From: Rotaria sordida
Lineage: Eukaryota > Rotifera > Eurotatoria > Philodinida > Philodinidae
NCBI GenBank assembly: GCA_905250125.1
Contig: CAJNOL010000044.1
Span: forward strand, 272,362-336,361
Length of the DNA stretch: 64,000 nt
Direction: 5' to 3'
The notes below the pieces were generated by a model. It was not told the origin of the DNA and made no database searches. It was given only the letters and a program-made list of their open reading frames with translations. Numbering within the stretch: the stretch's first letter is position 1; each line of letters opens with the position of its first letter. A program made the position numbers and the translations under genes. Below, in pieces: positions 1-12,280 of this stretch.

Positions 1-2305
1 AGGTTGGCATGGTTCAACACAATTCACCAATATTTCATTTTCTCCACATTTAGTTTGTTTGGCTACTAAGAATAGTTTAAATTAAACTCACTGAGATTTT
101 CTAAAGAAAATAACTACCTGCATTTTGTGTCAAAACAGCAAACACTAGAGTAGAAATCGAAATAACCAAAAAAAATCGAATCATTTATCGTAGATTCAAA
201 TTTGAATGGTATATATGTATATCGATCTTATTACGTATACAAGAAATAAAAAATGCATCGTCAGATTTCTCTATTAAAATGAAGTATACAGAAAAGAAAA
301 AGAACGAAAAAGAAATTACAAACGAATTCAGAGCAACTATTCAAAAATACTATTTTATAGAATAATAAATAGAGTATAATAGAATTTTTTCTTTTTATAG
401 TTTTGTTGACGTGGGTAGTTAATGATGATTTGAATGCAATTACCATTTCCAGGAGTAATAGCATCAGCTGACATCTCCGTAAAAAAACATCTACAACCAT
501 TTCATACCGTGCAAATGTATATTGAATTGAACTATTTCTCATCAAGTATAACTATTATCGATATAATAGAATAGTCTCTCGATGAATATTCAGAATTGTT
601 TCATGTTCTAGTTTTTATCATGATTAGTCAATGTATTTGAAAAAGATTTGCTTTAAGATAGAAAAACATCAACAAAAAATATAACGAATCCTTCGTATTA
701 TGATGCAAATTAAGTTGCGTATTTCTGCAAGAGAATATCGGATGACAGTGTAAGTAACCCAAACCATCTGAATGTATTAGTAATTAAGTTATTCATAGTG
801 GAATTCGGGATATCGATTACTGGCTCAACAAAACATTCAGTGATGATTGAACAAAACCATTCATCATACATTGAAATATGTTTATAAACAGCAACTGAAT
901 CAACATAGGAACAGTATTTCATAATTGGCCATGTCAATGATAACACATCAGCGTTTATTCGACACAAAATACTGTAGAAAATCATCTCCATCAACTTTAC
1001 ATACATTTTATTAAATAATATAAACAAATTTTAAATTATTATGTGATCGAATATATATTATGAAAACTTGCAATCATTCTCGTACTTTTTCTATAGCCTT
1101 CCACATCAACACAAAACTGTTGCTGATATTCATTAATCTCATTACTGTACATCTGTTGATTTACAGGTCATACATTTACTATTACCTATCGTAGTCGTAA
1201 TTCGAATGATATTTTTGTGCTTTCTGAAGAGACTGTATTCCATCCATTAGCTATCAAAACTATAATAACAAACCAGACGTGTCTATGATGCTACAGCAAC
1301 GATAGATTTTTTAAACAGCCAACACAACACAACTATGGCACCTAGTTTAAGCCGCATTGCAAAGCTTCATGAACTTGTAGCGTATTCCAGTATTCACAAA
1401 TGAAAACGCTGGCATGGAACAAATCTTTTGGATTAATGACAACAGTGTTTGTCGACTACAGTCATATCTGTGGTTTTCAAAACATTTGGAGTGTCATGAC
1501 GAAAACTTAGTCGAACAGTAATATCTTTGAGATTCATTTTTGGATTGCATTGAAGATAGTGAAAGATATGAAAAATAAAAGACATTTGAACTATCAATGA
1601 TTCTGGTCGTGACGACGACTTTGTATCGACAATTAACTCCATATTTCGAATAATAACTGTAATATTATTAAGACTATGAGTGATAGTAATAGTATTCAAA
1701 AGAGAAAGAGTTGCCTCATCACAAAAGGAGCTTCCAGTCTGACATGCACAGAGATTGAGAAGTCGTTGACAAAGTTGAGCTCTTTCTCTTTCAAGAACTT
1801 CCAAGACTTTTATAGCGAACTATTCAGCTTGTTCTTATCTAGCCGTTTCTACAACCAAACAGCTAAATGACACCAAACTGAATAGTTCACCATAACAATT
1901 TCGGAAGTTCTTGAAAAAGAAAGAGCCCATCTTTGCCAGAGACTCCTTAATCTCTATACATGCCTACTTCCAGTGTTTCATTGTAACAATGCTTTCTATT
2001 CCAACTTGTTGTAACTGCTGACTCACTATCAATGATCAAAAGCCAAAAGTTGTCTATTAAATTGATTGAGAAGGGAACACAATAACTTAAGGAAGATGTT
2101 TTCATCGTTTTTCATAAAGTCTCATTTTTTATTGATGTCCTTCCGACATATATATTTAAAATAAATATTCTGTGTATAGTATAAGTATTATATTTTGTTT
2201 TGACATCATATATTTTTTCAACATTAATTATTTTGTTTTCGTTCTTTAAAACAACAACAACAAAGATAAATATTTTTTTTTAAAATAAAAATAAAAACAA
2301 AACGA
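1..2305. other. Gene-poor left edge with coding-like scraps
   Basis: I see no gene I can support here. Minus-strand open stretches at about 710-1027 and 1433-1804 have coding-like composition, but I recognise no family and see no clear exon structure. The second lies within the inverted repeat around 1.65-2.04 kb. The last ~150 bases before 2306 are AT-rich and are probably the 3' UTR and downstream flank of the ODR4 gene. Confidence 0.5.
1650..2040. repeat. Imperfect inverted repeat of a coding-like segment
   Basis: The sequence at about 1700-1834 reappears in reverse complement at about 1872-2010, with a short spacer. Both arms can be read as a peptide of the form EVLE(R/K)ERA.LCQRLLNL, so an old coding-like segment is present in both orientations. 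Similarity fades outward. It could be a foldback transposable element or an inverted local duplication. I recognise no family. Confidence 0.5.
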
Positions 2306-4777
2306 TTATGTGAAAAGTTTTATCATCATACTAATCAGTAAAACAAATATTGTAATGAGTAAAACGACAAGTATTGTATTTCCAGTACCAAAATTTTTTT
2401 CAATCATTGTAACAAAATTTTGATATATGCTCTTTCGAATTGTAGATGTTTCTTGATTACTATGTTGATTTATATTAGTATTGAATTGTTTTAATCTTTC
2501 ATCATTTGTTATTTCAGGTGGAAATTCTTCAGCAGCTTCTAAATCTTCTTCCATAACTGATATTATTTTAAAATTTTCTTGTAATGAATCAATAACTGTT
2601 GATAATGGTTCATGAATAAGTTGATATGCAGAAATAAAAACAGGTCGATTAATATAAATACGACGTGGTAAGATTAATTTATTTATTAAAATATTTTCAT
2701 TATTATTTGATTCATTATTAATAAGGACTAAATTTAAACGAATAAGAATTGAACGAAAAAGATCTTCAATAAAATATTGTCGTATATCATTTCCTGTTGT
2801 TTCGGAATAACATGTAAAAAATCGAAGACTTGCACTTCCATCAAATTTATAACAAATACGATTTTCATTCGGATATACATCTGATATTGTAGAATCAATT
2901 GGTGATAACCATTGAATATCAACAGAATTTTGACTTGTTTTTGATGATAATTTTAAACTATCTAATGGTAGTAAACGATCATCCATTAATAAAAGACTTT
3001 CCTAAATATTTCAAAAATTAAACAATAATTCATACTAATACATTCAATAAATAACATCAATGAATTACAAAATAATTCAACAGAATGTACTCTCATCAAA
3101 GGGATGACAAAGTCATAGTTTCAGCTAATAAATCATTTTTGATTTGAGACTGCATGCATAAGGTAGATCCCAGTGAGATAGGAAATATTTCAAAACGATA
3201 ACTGCTCTTAGATCTTCCTTCCAGAGTTATAGCCATTTTACTGGAATTTTAGGCTACGGTACGGTATGTATCAACAAAATGAATGACAGCATTTTGTCCA
3301 TAGATACATCTACTCGTGACTAGAATATTCTGAAATTTCAGCTCGAAAGAATGTTTCTTTCACGAGATATTGAATTTCCAAAAATCTGAGATTCTCACAT
3401 CATTCGTAGGACATGAGTGATTTTAGAAAATTCAATGTCTTGCCAAGGAAATATTGTTTTCAGCTAGAATTTTCAGGACATTCTAGTCATAAGTAAATCT
3501 ATCTGTGGGTCAAATATCGTCATTCAATTTGTTGGTAAATACCATCCCATAGTCTAAAATCCCGGTAAAATGGCTTTAACTCTGAAAGAACGGTCTAAGA
3601 GCATTTCTTCTTTTGGAAGGCTTCATATCTCAATGGCATCTACCTTATGCATAGAGTCCGAGTGCAAGAACGATTTATCACTTAAAACAATTCCTTTGTT
3701 AATTGTTGGGAATCATTTGCAAAGAACATCTAGGTTACAATTCACTTGTCCAATTTTTACTGATCTCATTTCTAAACATCCAATTTCCAAAATTTTTGTA
3801 GAAAGAATCTGTTTGTTCTAATATACTATTTTTTTTGTTGTATTCAACGATTGATATAAATGATGTTAAGAAGTTTTTCTTTTTGAAATGCTGCTCAAAA
3901 CCAATTTAACACGAAAGTTTCACAAAAAATGCTGAAAAAAACGACAAAAAAAAACGTAATAAGTATTCGGACATCCAGATACATCTGACCGTTCTTTTTC
4001 TGAACTTCCTTTATGGCTGATCCTTAAGGACAATATATATCCTCATAAAAGACTTTAACTTGATTTCATAGAAATTCAAAATTATTTTATAGTGCATTTT
4101 ATGCATTGAATTCAATTTACTTTAAGATTATCTATATATTGTTTCCATTGTTGTTCAAATTGATTTTCAATTAATTTAATATTATTATCATTATTATTTG
4201 TTACTGGATTAAGCCATAAATTAAATTGTATTGGAATAGTTGTTGTCATACACCAAATAGGATTTACTTTACTATCATAAGTTTTCATTTCAACAGGTCG
4301 AAAATGAACACTCTCAGAATTCATATCCATTGTTTTAACTAACCATTTATTTGCTCCACTACCAAGTTCTGATTGTAATAATATTCTATGTGATGATTGT
4401 GCTAAACTCCATGATGAATATAGACGTAATGCACTTTGAAGAATTTCAAATAAACGTCGAATTTTTAATGTAAAATTTGTTGATTTTAATAGATCATTTT
4501 TTGCGCGACAATAAAAACCAATAATCGATACACCAGCACATAATGATGATGTTATTTCAATAATTTTAGCCCATAATTCTTTATTTGTTGATGATGAATC
4601 AAAAAATGAATTAATATCAGTTTGTTTTGATGTAATACCATCAATTATATAATGAATATAATCACGTTCAAATTTAGTACATTGACCACAAATAAAACCA
4701 AAAGAAAATCGATTTGTTGGAAGAGAATCTAATTGAGATGTTATTACATCTGTTTCAATAAAAACAGTTCGACCCAT
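2306..4777 (-). CDS. ODR4: ODR-4 homolog, ER membrane trafficking factor
   Basis: Two exons, complement of 4121-4777 and 2306-3001, join in phase 0 across a 1.1-kb GT-AG intron and give 450 residues, close to the usual ODR4 length. In nematodes ODR-4 helps odorant receptors fold and leave the ER for cilia; vertebrate homologs are broadly expressed. Seen here: start MGRT, a GANKW motif near residue 140, the conserved beta-rich stretch around NPIWCMTTTIPIQF, a second conserved stretch beginning PRRIYINRPVFISAY, an acidic DLEAAEEF segment, and one C-terminal membrane anchor in the last ~25 residues. The ATG at 4777 is chosen because it gives MGRT. An AG after a T-rich tract at 4800-4801 lies just upstream and may be a trans-splice acceptor. 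The intron holds a palindromic element. The MED9 stop is only ~100 bp upstream on the same strand. Confidence 0.88.
3155..3651. mobile_element. Foldback (palindromic) MITE-like element in ODR4 intron
   Basis: The element is one imperfect ~500-bp palindrome. The left end TGCATAAGGTAGAT is mirrored at 3639-3651, and matching continues inward almost to the centre: a TCAACAAA(A)TGAATGAC block around 3270 pairs with one around 3520, and GACTAGAAT near 3318 pairs with its mirror near 3480. No transposase is present. I infer a non-autonomous foldback DNA element that expanded the ODR4 intron. Transcription through it would give a long hairpin. Confidence 0.75.
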
Positions 4778-4879
4778 TGTCAATTAACAAAAAAATTATC
4801 TAAAAAATTTGAAAGAATTTTTTCTTTATTTATATACACACACACATATATATATATTTCTATATAAATCTGACAACAA

Positions 4880-5496
4880 TTATGAAAAAAATGAAGAAAG
4901 ACTTTCATTATTTGTTTCTTGTTGTAAATTAGTATTATCATCTGATTGAAAAAGATCATCGTCGTCATCATCATCATCATCATTAATATTCATTGCATTC
5001 GTTGAATTTTGTAATGTTCGATTTGTTAAATCTTGTTCAGTTTCCGATGTAATTCGTCGTGTTTTTGGTGGCATATTTAAGTCAAATTTACACATTTGAA
5101 TATGTTTTTTAAGTAATTCACTTTTAGATTTAAGTTCATTATCAAGTCTTTCAAGTTCCGAACGTTGATCATCAATTGTTGTATCAATACCTTCAACTCG
5201 TGATATCATATCATGACATGATTCAAATTGTTTTCGAAGTTCATCTAATTTTACTTTTAATTCACTTGGATTTTTTTCAAAACTTAAACGAAAAAAAAAC
5301 AAAACAAAAATTTATTATTTTAATATAATTTAATATTATACCTTTTAAGAATATCACTAAGACGAGGTAAAAAAAGAAATAAATCTTCATCAAAAGTTAC
5401 TGAAGTTTTTGTTATTGTATTTGAAGATGCTGTAGTTGGAGCATCAGCTGAATAATTAATTGGTTGTTGTTGTGATTGATTTGAAGAAGAAGCCAT
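4880..5496 (-). CDS. MED9: Mediator complex subunit 9
   Basis: Two exons (5342-5496 and 4880-5282) join in phase 2 to give 185 residues. MED9 is a small coiled-coil subunit of the Mediator middle module, which links activators to RNA polymerase II. Seen here: the conserved FLPRLSDILK motif at the end of exon 1; then a helical region with the MISRVEGID and KSELLKKHIQMC segments, which line up with the family's 'MI(S)..PGI' and 'KNELLQKY' stretches; then a rotifer-specific tail with a run of nine Asp. The start is the first ATG, and an AG acceptor lies directly against it (...ATAATTTAG/ATG), so the mRNA 5' end is probably made by splicing. The gene lies between RPL41 and ODR4 on the same strand, with ~185 and ~100 bp gaps. 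Confidence 0.85.
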
Positions 5497-5681
5497 CTAA
5501 ATTATTAATTGAATAAACACAATTAACTTTATGATTTTATCTTATGCATTGAAAAGACAACAATGAAACATTTATTATTTCTTTATGTTAAAACAAGAAT
5601 AATAAAAACAAAAAAAAACATATGAAAGATTTTTGAATGTTCTTATTAGTTTGGATGTTTTGTTGTCTTTGTAAAATAAAT

Positions 5682-5817
5682 CTATTTGCTACGTTCACGC
5701 ATACGACGACGTTTACGTTTCAAACGACGCATACGTTTCTTACGCCACTATAAATAAAATAAATACTTTTTAAAAAAATTTTTATGGAAGAAAAATTTAT
5801 TTTACCTTAGCTCGCAT
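5682..5817 (-). CDS. RPL41: Ribosomal protein eL41 (25 aa)
   Basis: This is the smallest eukaryotic ribosomal protein, an Arg/Lys-rich single helix of the 60S subunit. It has two exons: a 12-nt first coding exon (5806-5817) encoding MRAK and a second exon (5682-5747) starting at Trp. The joined 25-residue product, starting MRAKWRKKRMRR, is almost identical to animal eL41. The intron has GTAAAA at the donor and a TATAG acceptor. Upstream, ACATAG/GAT lies four bases before the ATG and a GTAAAT donor-like site lies near 5892, so either a 5'-UTR intron or a trans-splice site is possible. It is the first gene of the RPL41-MED9-ODR4 same-strand cluster. Confidence 0.95.
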
Positions 5818-5892
5818 ATCCTATGTTAATGACGAAGAATGAAAAATAAATTTTAAAATGTGAATAAAAGAAAAAATATATATCTATTTACC

Positions 5893-8800
5893 TTTTAATA
5901 AATATAAAGGTATTAAAGTGACCAATATGGTAATGAATATAATAAAATGATCGTATGTTATTCTTCCCAAACACAACGTTGCCTCAAATTCTGAATGGTA
6001 CATAAGAAAACCAGTAGATTCTGATATTTGAAATTAGAGTGATAGAGAACTTTCGAAATTTATTTGTTTAAATAATTCAAGAAGTATCTAGTAGATTGCA
6101 AACAAATTTTCTTTCAAAGTATTGAAGAAAGAAAAAAAACATTCACTTCATCAATGAAGTCAGATGTCGCATACGTACTGTAATAAGCAAATAAATTTGA
6201 TAAATGTTCACAATTCTACAATCATTTCACTACAGTATTGAAGATTATGTAGACTTGAGATTTTTAATCTTACTTCTATCGGTCTGAAATTCATTTCATA
6301 ATCTCTACGCATGAAACGTAAATAATTTAAAAAAAAACTCTATCAGTCAACGAATAATATTAAATAAAAGAATATTTGTCAAAAACAGTAAGAATTTAAC
6401 TACGTTTTTTTTTTGCCCCAGTTCTGACGACTTTGACTTAAGAATGCTACACAATCGATGATCGGATCATGAGAATCACGAGGTCAATGTATAGAAAAGA
6501 AGGACAAAATATTGCTTGATTTTTTTAGCAGATTATCTTCTCAATAATGTCAAACATTATTCAGAAAAAATACAATTTGAATGGATTATCGAATTTGACC
6601 ATTGAAGAACTTTAGATACGATTAGGATTATCTTGGATAGTCGTTACAAAATATTTCTTAAAAAAAAATGAATTGTGCTCATATACATTGAAGTAATGCT
6701 TTTATAGAACACGGAAAAGAATAATTTAGATACAAGATATGTTATTTAATTGAAAATTTTCCTTGGCATTTTACAAGAGATATCATCATATCATGCCAAG
6801 TATAAACCTAAACATGAATCTTCCTTTTATTCAAGTTGCCATGATCGTTTTCATGATTGTACTTGACTGGATTCAATTAAGTTGATCATACAATGGCTTA
6901 AAGGACACGAAATATCACGATCATGGTTGATAATAACTTTATTTTCACTAAATAATTTAAATGTTTTAGAATCTTGATGATTGAAAGTTGTTCGAAATAA
7001 AAAGTCCAGCATAAATGGAATGTTTAGCTGGGCTAAAAACAAAAGCATCATCAAATGTTAATGGACATTGCTAAAGACAACTTTTAAGATTAACTGAGTT
7101 CTCTTGATTACGTTTAGCATCTTTAAGTTTATCTTAAAAGTATCATTTTTGCGTATTAATTTTATTGATTAGTATAGAATGTCAAGAGACTGAAGTTAGC
7201 TTACTATCCAAAACGACTACCACATGTGGCAAAAATTTACCAAATTTTTTTCTTTTACAAATACTCCATTGAAAAAAATAACAGTTGTTTCCAATATTCC
7301 TGTCAATAGATACGGAATTCAAATCTCTACAAACTTTTGCTAGTTTTAATTCAGCATGATGGAACAAAATAAATGTATAGACTGCTTTATGTCATTCACT
7401 GAATAGCATCTACTTTCTCTATCAACGGTTTTCATATTTTCAAGGCTCTTTTTAAGTCCAAAGTAGTTATTGAATAGGCTTCACACTTGTAATTGAGTTC
7501 CACAATAAATGCATTTTCCGAATTATCTTTAAATGTTTGATGACAATTTATATTTCCATAATAGGAATGCATTGTCTAAACGTGCGTTACAAAAACAACG
7601 TTATTCACCGATAATTCAAATGTATTTTTCTAGCTGATTCGCTTTCCAAAGTATTATTTAGGTTTCAAGTAAGGAGACAAATCGTTTCTCGACTAAATTC
7701 TGTGCAATGAACCTTATCTGATCACAAGCGACATTTGTAAAATACTTGTTTTGAAAACGAATAATTCAATAAAGACAATGCCAGTTTTTTCATACTATAT
7801 GCCTTGATGGCGAATCAAAAGAATGCGTATTAGAAGTCATCGTATTATATATAATCGATACAGACTTTCAGTTTTTGACGATCGGTGTCAGTACCTGTAT
7901 GAATAATTCAGACCGGCCGGTTCAATATCAGTATCGGTGACAGTTTCATTTCTATAGTCATTCAATTGATTAAAGAATATGCACTTTAAAAATGAAAGAT
8001 AATTACATTCATTCATTTTTTAAAATAAATTCACTGGTTTAAGTTCAACAAGTATTTCGAAGAAACTCAAAAATAAAGATCGGATATCATGGTCATTGAA
8101 CAATCTATGGATGACTACTTGAAATAAAATTTGTACCGATATGGAACTGAACTAGACTAGATCAGCCAGTCGCCTTTACTGTTCCTTATCTCCTTCCTAG
8201 CATCGTCAGGTAAGTAATTGCGTTTTGAAAGCTCTATGTTTCTTTATATAAAAACAATACATTACTAAAAATTGTATGGAAAATAGATGTGATTACCTTA
8301 ATCACATAACATAACCTATAAAATCTTTTTTCCCGTTTCATCATTTTGAAATGAAGCTAGTAGAAGTTTGTGGACGACTAAATTCTGTATATGTTGACCA
8401 GAAAGTTCGTATCGTTTATTATTTGTCCAATTGAATCTTTGCAAAAGAAAGATTTTTGCCAAACTTTTACCACATCTTATTTTACTTTGATAGAATCAAG
8501 CATTTGAGAGAATAATAAAAGAAAATTCAAAAAATATTCATAGTACTGAATAAAAAACATCAATAACATACTTAAGTTGTCCAAGAATAGTTTTTGATGA
8601 TGAATACTAGAATAGCTGGACATGTCAAATATTGTTTTTGCTTGATTAAATAATTTTTTTTACATTTTATGTTATGAATTTGTTTTTCAATTATGAGTGC
8701 GCGTGTATATAGAACAGCTCTTAATTTATTGTGAAGAATACATAATCATTTTTTTCTTTTTTTAAATCGCTTTTTTGATATCTTAACATATCCCAACAAA

Positions 8801-9738
8801 AATTTTAAATAAACAAGCTAGTTACAACAATGACATTCATATAATTCTTTTATTCAACGTCAAATCAATATAGCAGCCAATGTGGGGCATATCAAAAAAA
8901 ACAATAATCAAAACAACAAAATTCGCAATTATGTTTGTTCTTTATCATTGAAACAATTTAACAAAACAAAACAAAACAAGTTTTAGAAATCATTTGTTTT
9001 CATATCATTGATCATCGTTAATTTTTCTAATCGTTGGAGATGCTAAAATAAAAGAACATGTTTCTACTCACAAAAGAATGCGCTTGATAATAAAAAGACA
9101 TATATATAGGTATATACGTATTGGATCTACAAGTTTGAAGAACTACTGGAATTTCTTGGATTTTTAAAATACCTGCATCAATTCTTTAACAGCTTATACC
9201 ATCTTCTAACCAGAACTGAACATAGAATACGATAGGAAAGGACACCAAACAGGACAAAAACAATACTGATTTTTGATTTTCGATCACCCAAGAACATATT
9301 CATTGAGGAATTAGTGTGTGGGTGAGAGAAGATGTTCATACTCACTTTCACCTTAGTTCTCAACACGTATCATGTATTAGTGATGATAGTATAGATTATG
9401 TGAAAATTGTAACAATATCAAATCAAATACAGGATCGAATTCTTCGTCCTGTTTAGTGTTCAGCTCTGCTTTTAACTATATCAGTAGAGATTCATAGTCT
9501 CGAGGAGTAAGTTCTAACTTTTAACTTGGTCAGTGTCATTGATCTCGTACTCGCCTACATCTCTTCTGCTAATTTTCTTCTATACAGCTTCGCCCAGCAT
9601 TCGACATACACTATGATTAACGAACAGCTGACTCAGATTACTGTTCGCTTCTGTAAATGCCACGAAAATATTCATTGCAAATTATTTAGTTTGTCTCATC
9701 TCTTGAACTAAACTCAAGCATTCTTTGTTAGAATCAGT
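5893..9738. other. Gene-free stretch with unidentified relics
   Basis: The stretch is AT-rich with no gene I can support. Short minus-strand coding-like fragments occur at about 6851-7100 and 7182-7367, but I cannot assign them or join them into one frame. The first part should contain the RPL41 promoter. No tRNA, rRNA or clear transposon end was seen. Confidence 0.5.
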
Positions 9739-11201
9739 TTATTCAATTATATGAGCAACTATAATTTGTATCAAATTCGAACTAATAATAATAAGTGATT
9801 GATTTAACTTACTATATGTTTGCTTTTGATCTTTACTTGTTGATTCGATTTTTTTAATAATTTGCAAGATTTTATTTTTTATTTTTGACATTGGTTTATT
9901 TCTATTTAATATTTTGATTTTTTTAACTTTTACTTCTGCCATCGATTGATTCATACGATGTACATCAATAAGATGAGTTCTAAGAGATGATGGTGATAAC
10001 CAACATCGATTTTGGCATTCAACACGTAGTGGACAAAAAAAACTTCGTCGTGGATCAATAACCTGTAGATCATTCGGAATTAAACGTTTTGTAACTGGTA
10101 TTTTCGAATAAACAGCTCTTGCAATAACATTAGCAATTGGTGTTAATAAACCATGATATTGACGCATATGACTACTTAAATCTGCAAAACATTTTTTCCG
10201 ACATAAACGATGAAAATGATGTTCTTGATTGAGACCATAGGCACCATTCACCCATAGTGGACATTGACCAGCAAGTCGATGAATATGAATATTTGTATTC
10301 TAAAAAGAATAGAAAATATGCAAAGGATTACAAAACGTTCTTTTTACGATGCTATAATTATCATCATCAGTGGCAATAATTGTTGTACTACAATAGATAA
10401 ATAAAAAACAAAAGTAGAATGTCTTTTTTTGTATGAACTATAATACTTTTCTGATTGGTTCCTTGCATTAGTACTTTCCATAGCTAAAAAAATACATGTA
10501 TTAAATTGATATTAATAATAATGATCTACTTTTTCGTCGGTGATAATCAGTATCTATGATTAAACTGTTCAAATACAAACAATTCATATAGAGATAAAAC
10601 ATACGAATAAACTAAAACTTACTTTTGTAATCGATCGAAGCCAATAAATAAAGATTCATCTTCTAAAAGATTTTGCTAAAAAATTCTGTTATATTAAAAT
10701 AAAATTTATACTTTCTACATTCGTTGTCGATGATGAAATTTCTTCAATCGGTTCAACTTTAACAATAGCTAATAAAAGACATAAAATATAAAATATATTT
10801 TCAAAAACAAAAATTTTACTTAAAGAATCACCACCTGATTGTCTTTGTTTTTCGTTAATTGTTTGCTTTAATTTTTCAATTATTAATCGAAATTGTTCAA
10901 TATCATTTGAATTATTTTCTAATAACGTATTAATTTCATTTACTAATTTTTTATAATCATCTAAGTTTTGTTCATATTCATGGCGAATTTTATCTTCATC
11001 AATTAATGATGAATAAATTGAATAAAGACGTTTAAGTTCTAATTGAACAATTTCTAATTGTCGTTTATTATTTTCAACTAAACGATCATGTTCAATCAAA
11101 TGTTGAAGACAAATCATTTTCATACAATGATGAGCACAATCGAATAAACGAACAGCTTTTTCATTACATGATGGATCATCACATCGACCAAATTCTGGCA
11201 T
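9739..11201 (-). CDS. B-box-like zinc-binding coiled-coil protein, unknown function
   Basis: Six exons (11201-10820, 10768-10719, 10675-10623, 10473-10447, 10387-10348, 10299-9739) keep frame and give about 370 residues. The N-terminus has a Cys/His cluster typical of a B-box-type zinc site (C7, C12, C22, H24-H25-C26, C31, H34, H38). A long charged coiled coil follows at residues ~42-125. The C-terminal half has two C2H2-like clusters, CPLW...HHFHRLCRKKC...HMRQYH and CPLRVECQ...HLIDVH, then a Lys-rich tail. This recalls a RING-less TRIM-like protein, and I believe this architecture is expanded in bdelloids, but I do not know its function. The 27-nt fourth exon is weakly supported but needed for frame. 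A strong GTAAGT near 9811 could give an alternative C-terminus. Confidence 0.65.
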
Positions 11202-12280
11202 GATTAATGTTGCAAACTACTTAAATTACTGTTCGTTAAGAAAACTGGGAAAAAATGTTAAATAATAAATAGACGAAAAGAAAAAGACAATTACATCTAT
11301 ATGAACAGAACGAATGAAGTAACCAAATATTTGAAATTTCCAATAGGAGAATAAATAAAAATATTCTTTGCTGTATCATATAAGCGAGAATTTTATTGCT
11401 TTAACTATTCAGTCTGAATAGTCGATATAATTAACATCAATACTTTATTATTATACAACGGATGGGCTCAGAATAAAATATCCGCTTTTGTTCTTTGTTT
11501 TTGAGGCACTTCACAGTGAGCCAAAGAGTTGGTTCTAGGCTTCTTCGATAGAAAATTCATTGCTCTAAAAAACTGTCGACTTTGTTTTTGAAATAAAATT
11601 TTCTGGTCGACACGAAAATTAAAAGATGAACACCTACTCAATCGTCCAACTGCAACGATAAAAAAATGATGACAAATTTTCAATAACAGTTCCACTGAGA
11701 TTTCAAATATGGCGCAATGTTCTCCGTAAAATTCTGCGACTTTTGATGTATATTTCAGAGTTTTAGAAAAAAAAATCCTTTTTCGAACAGACCTTTGTTA
11801 TTGTACTTTTTTAATCCGACATAACCTAAAAGTTTTTACTGTTGAATTGAACAGTCACACTGCTTTGTTCAGAATTGAATACTACATCTGATGACATGAG
11901 AATATATGTTTTCAAATCATCATCAAAGCGAAAAAAACTACTTTTCCCTAGGTAATTCGATGTGCTCTATGTAACCATGCATAGATATCGTGAGAAAAAA
12001 TTTTGTAGAAATTTTGCATTTCCGGTACCTTATATTTTTCTTTGGTTCATTATTCTTGCATTCCTTTTCTTCAATATCTACATTGAACTTGTTTACGTAG
12101 AAGTATTAGTAATATTTTTTTTGTGTTATTTTTCATGAAAAAATAATTGATAAAGAAGATATAGAATTGAATATATATATATATATATGAATACAGAAAT
12201 CCAAAAACGAATTTAATAGATAGCAAATGTGGACATTTATTGTAGGTTATTAGTTATATATTGATAAGAAATTTAATTTA
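11202..12280. other. Gene-free stretch
   Basis: It contains the presumed promoter of the zinc-binding coiled-coil gene and otherwise AT-rich sequence with an (AT)n run near 12173-12187. I see no gene or repeat that I can support. Confidence 0.5.
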
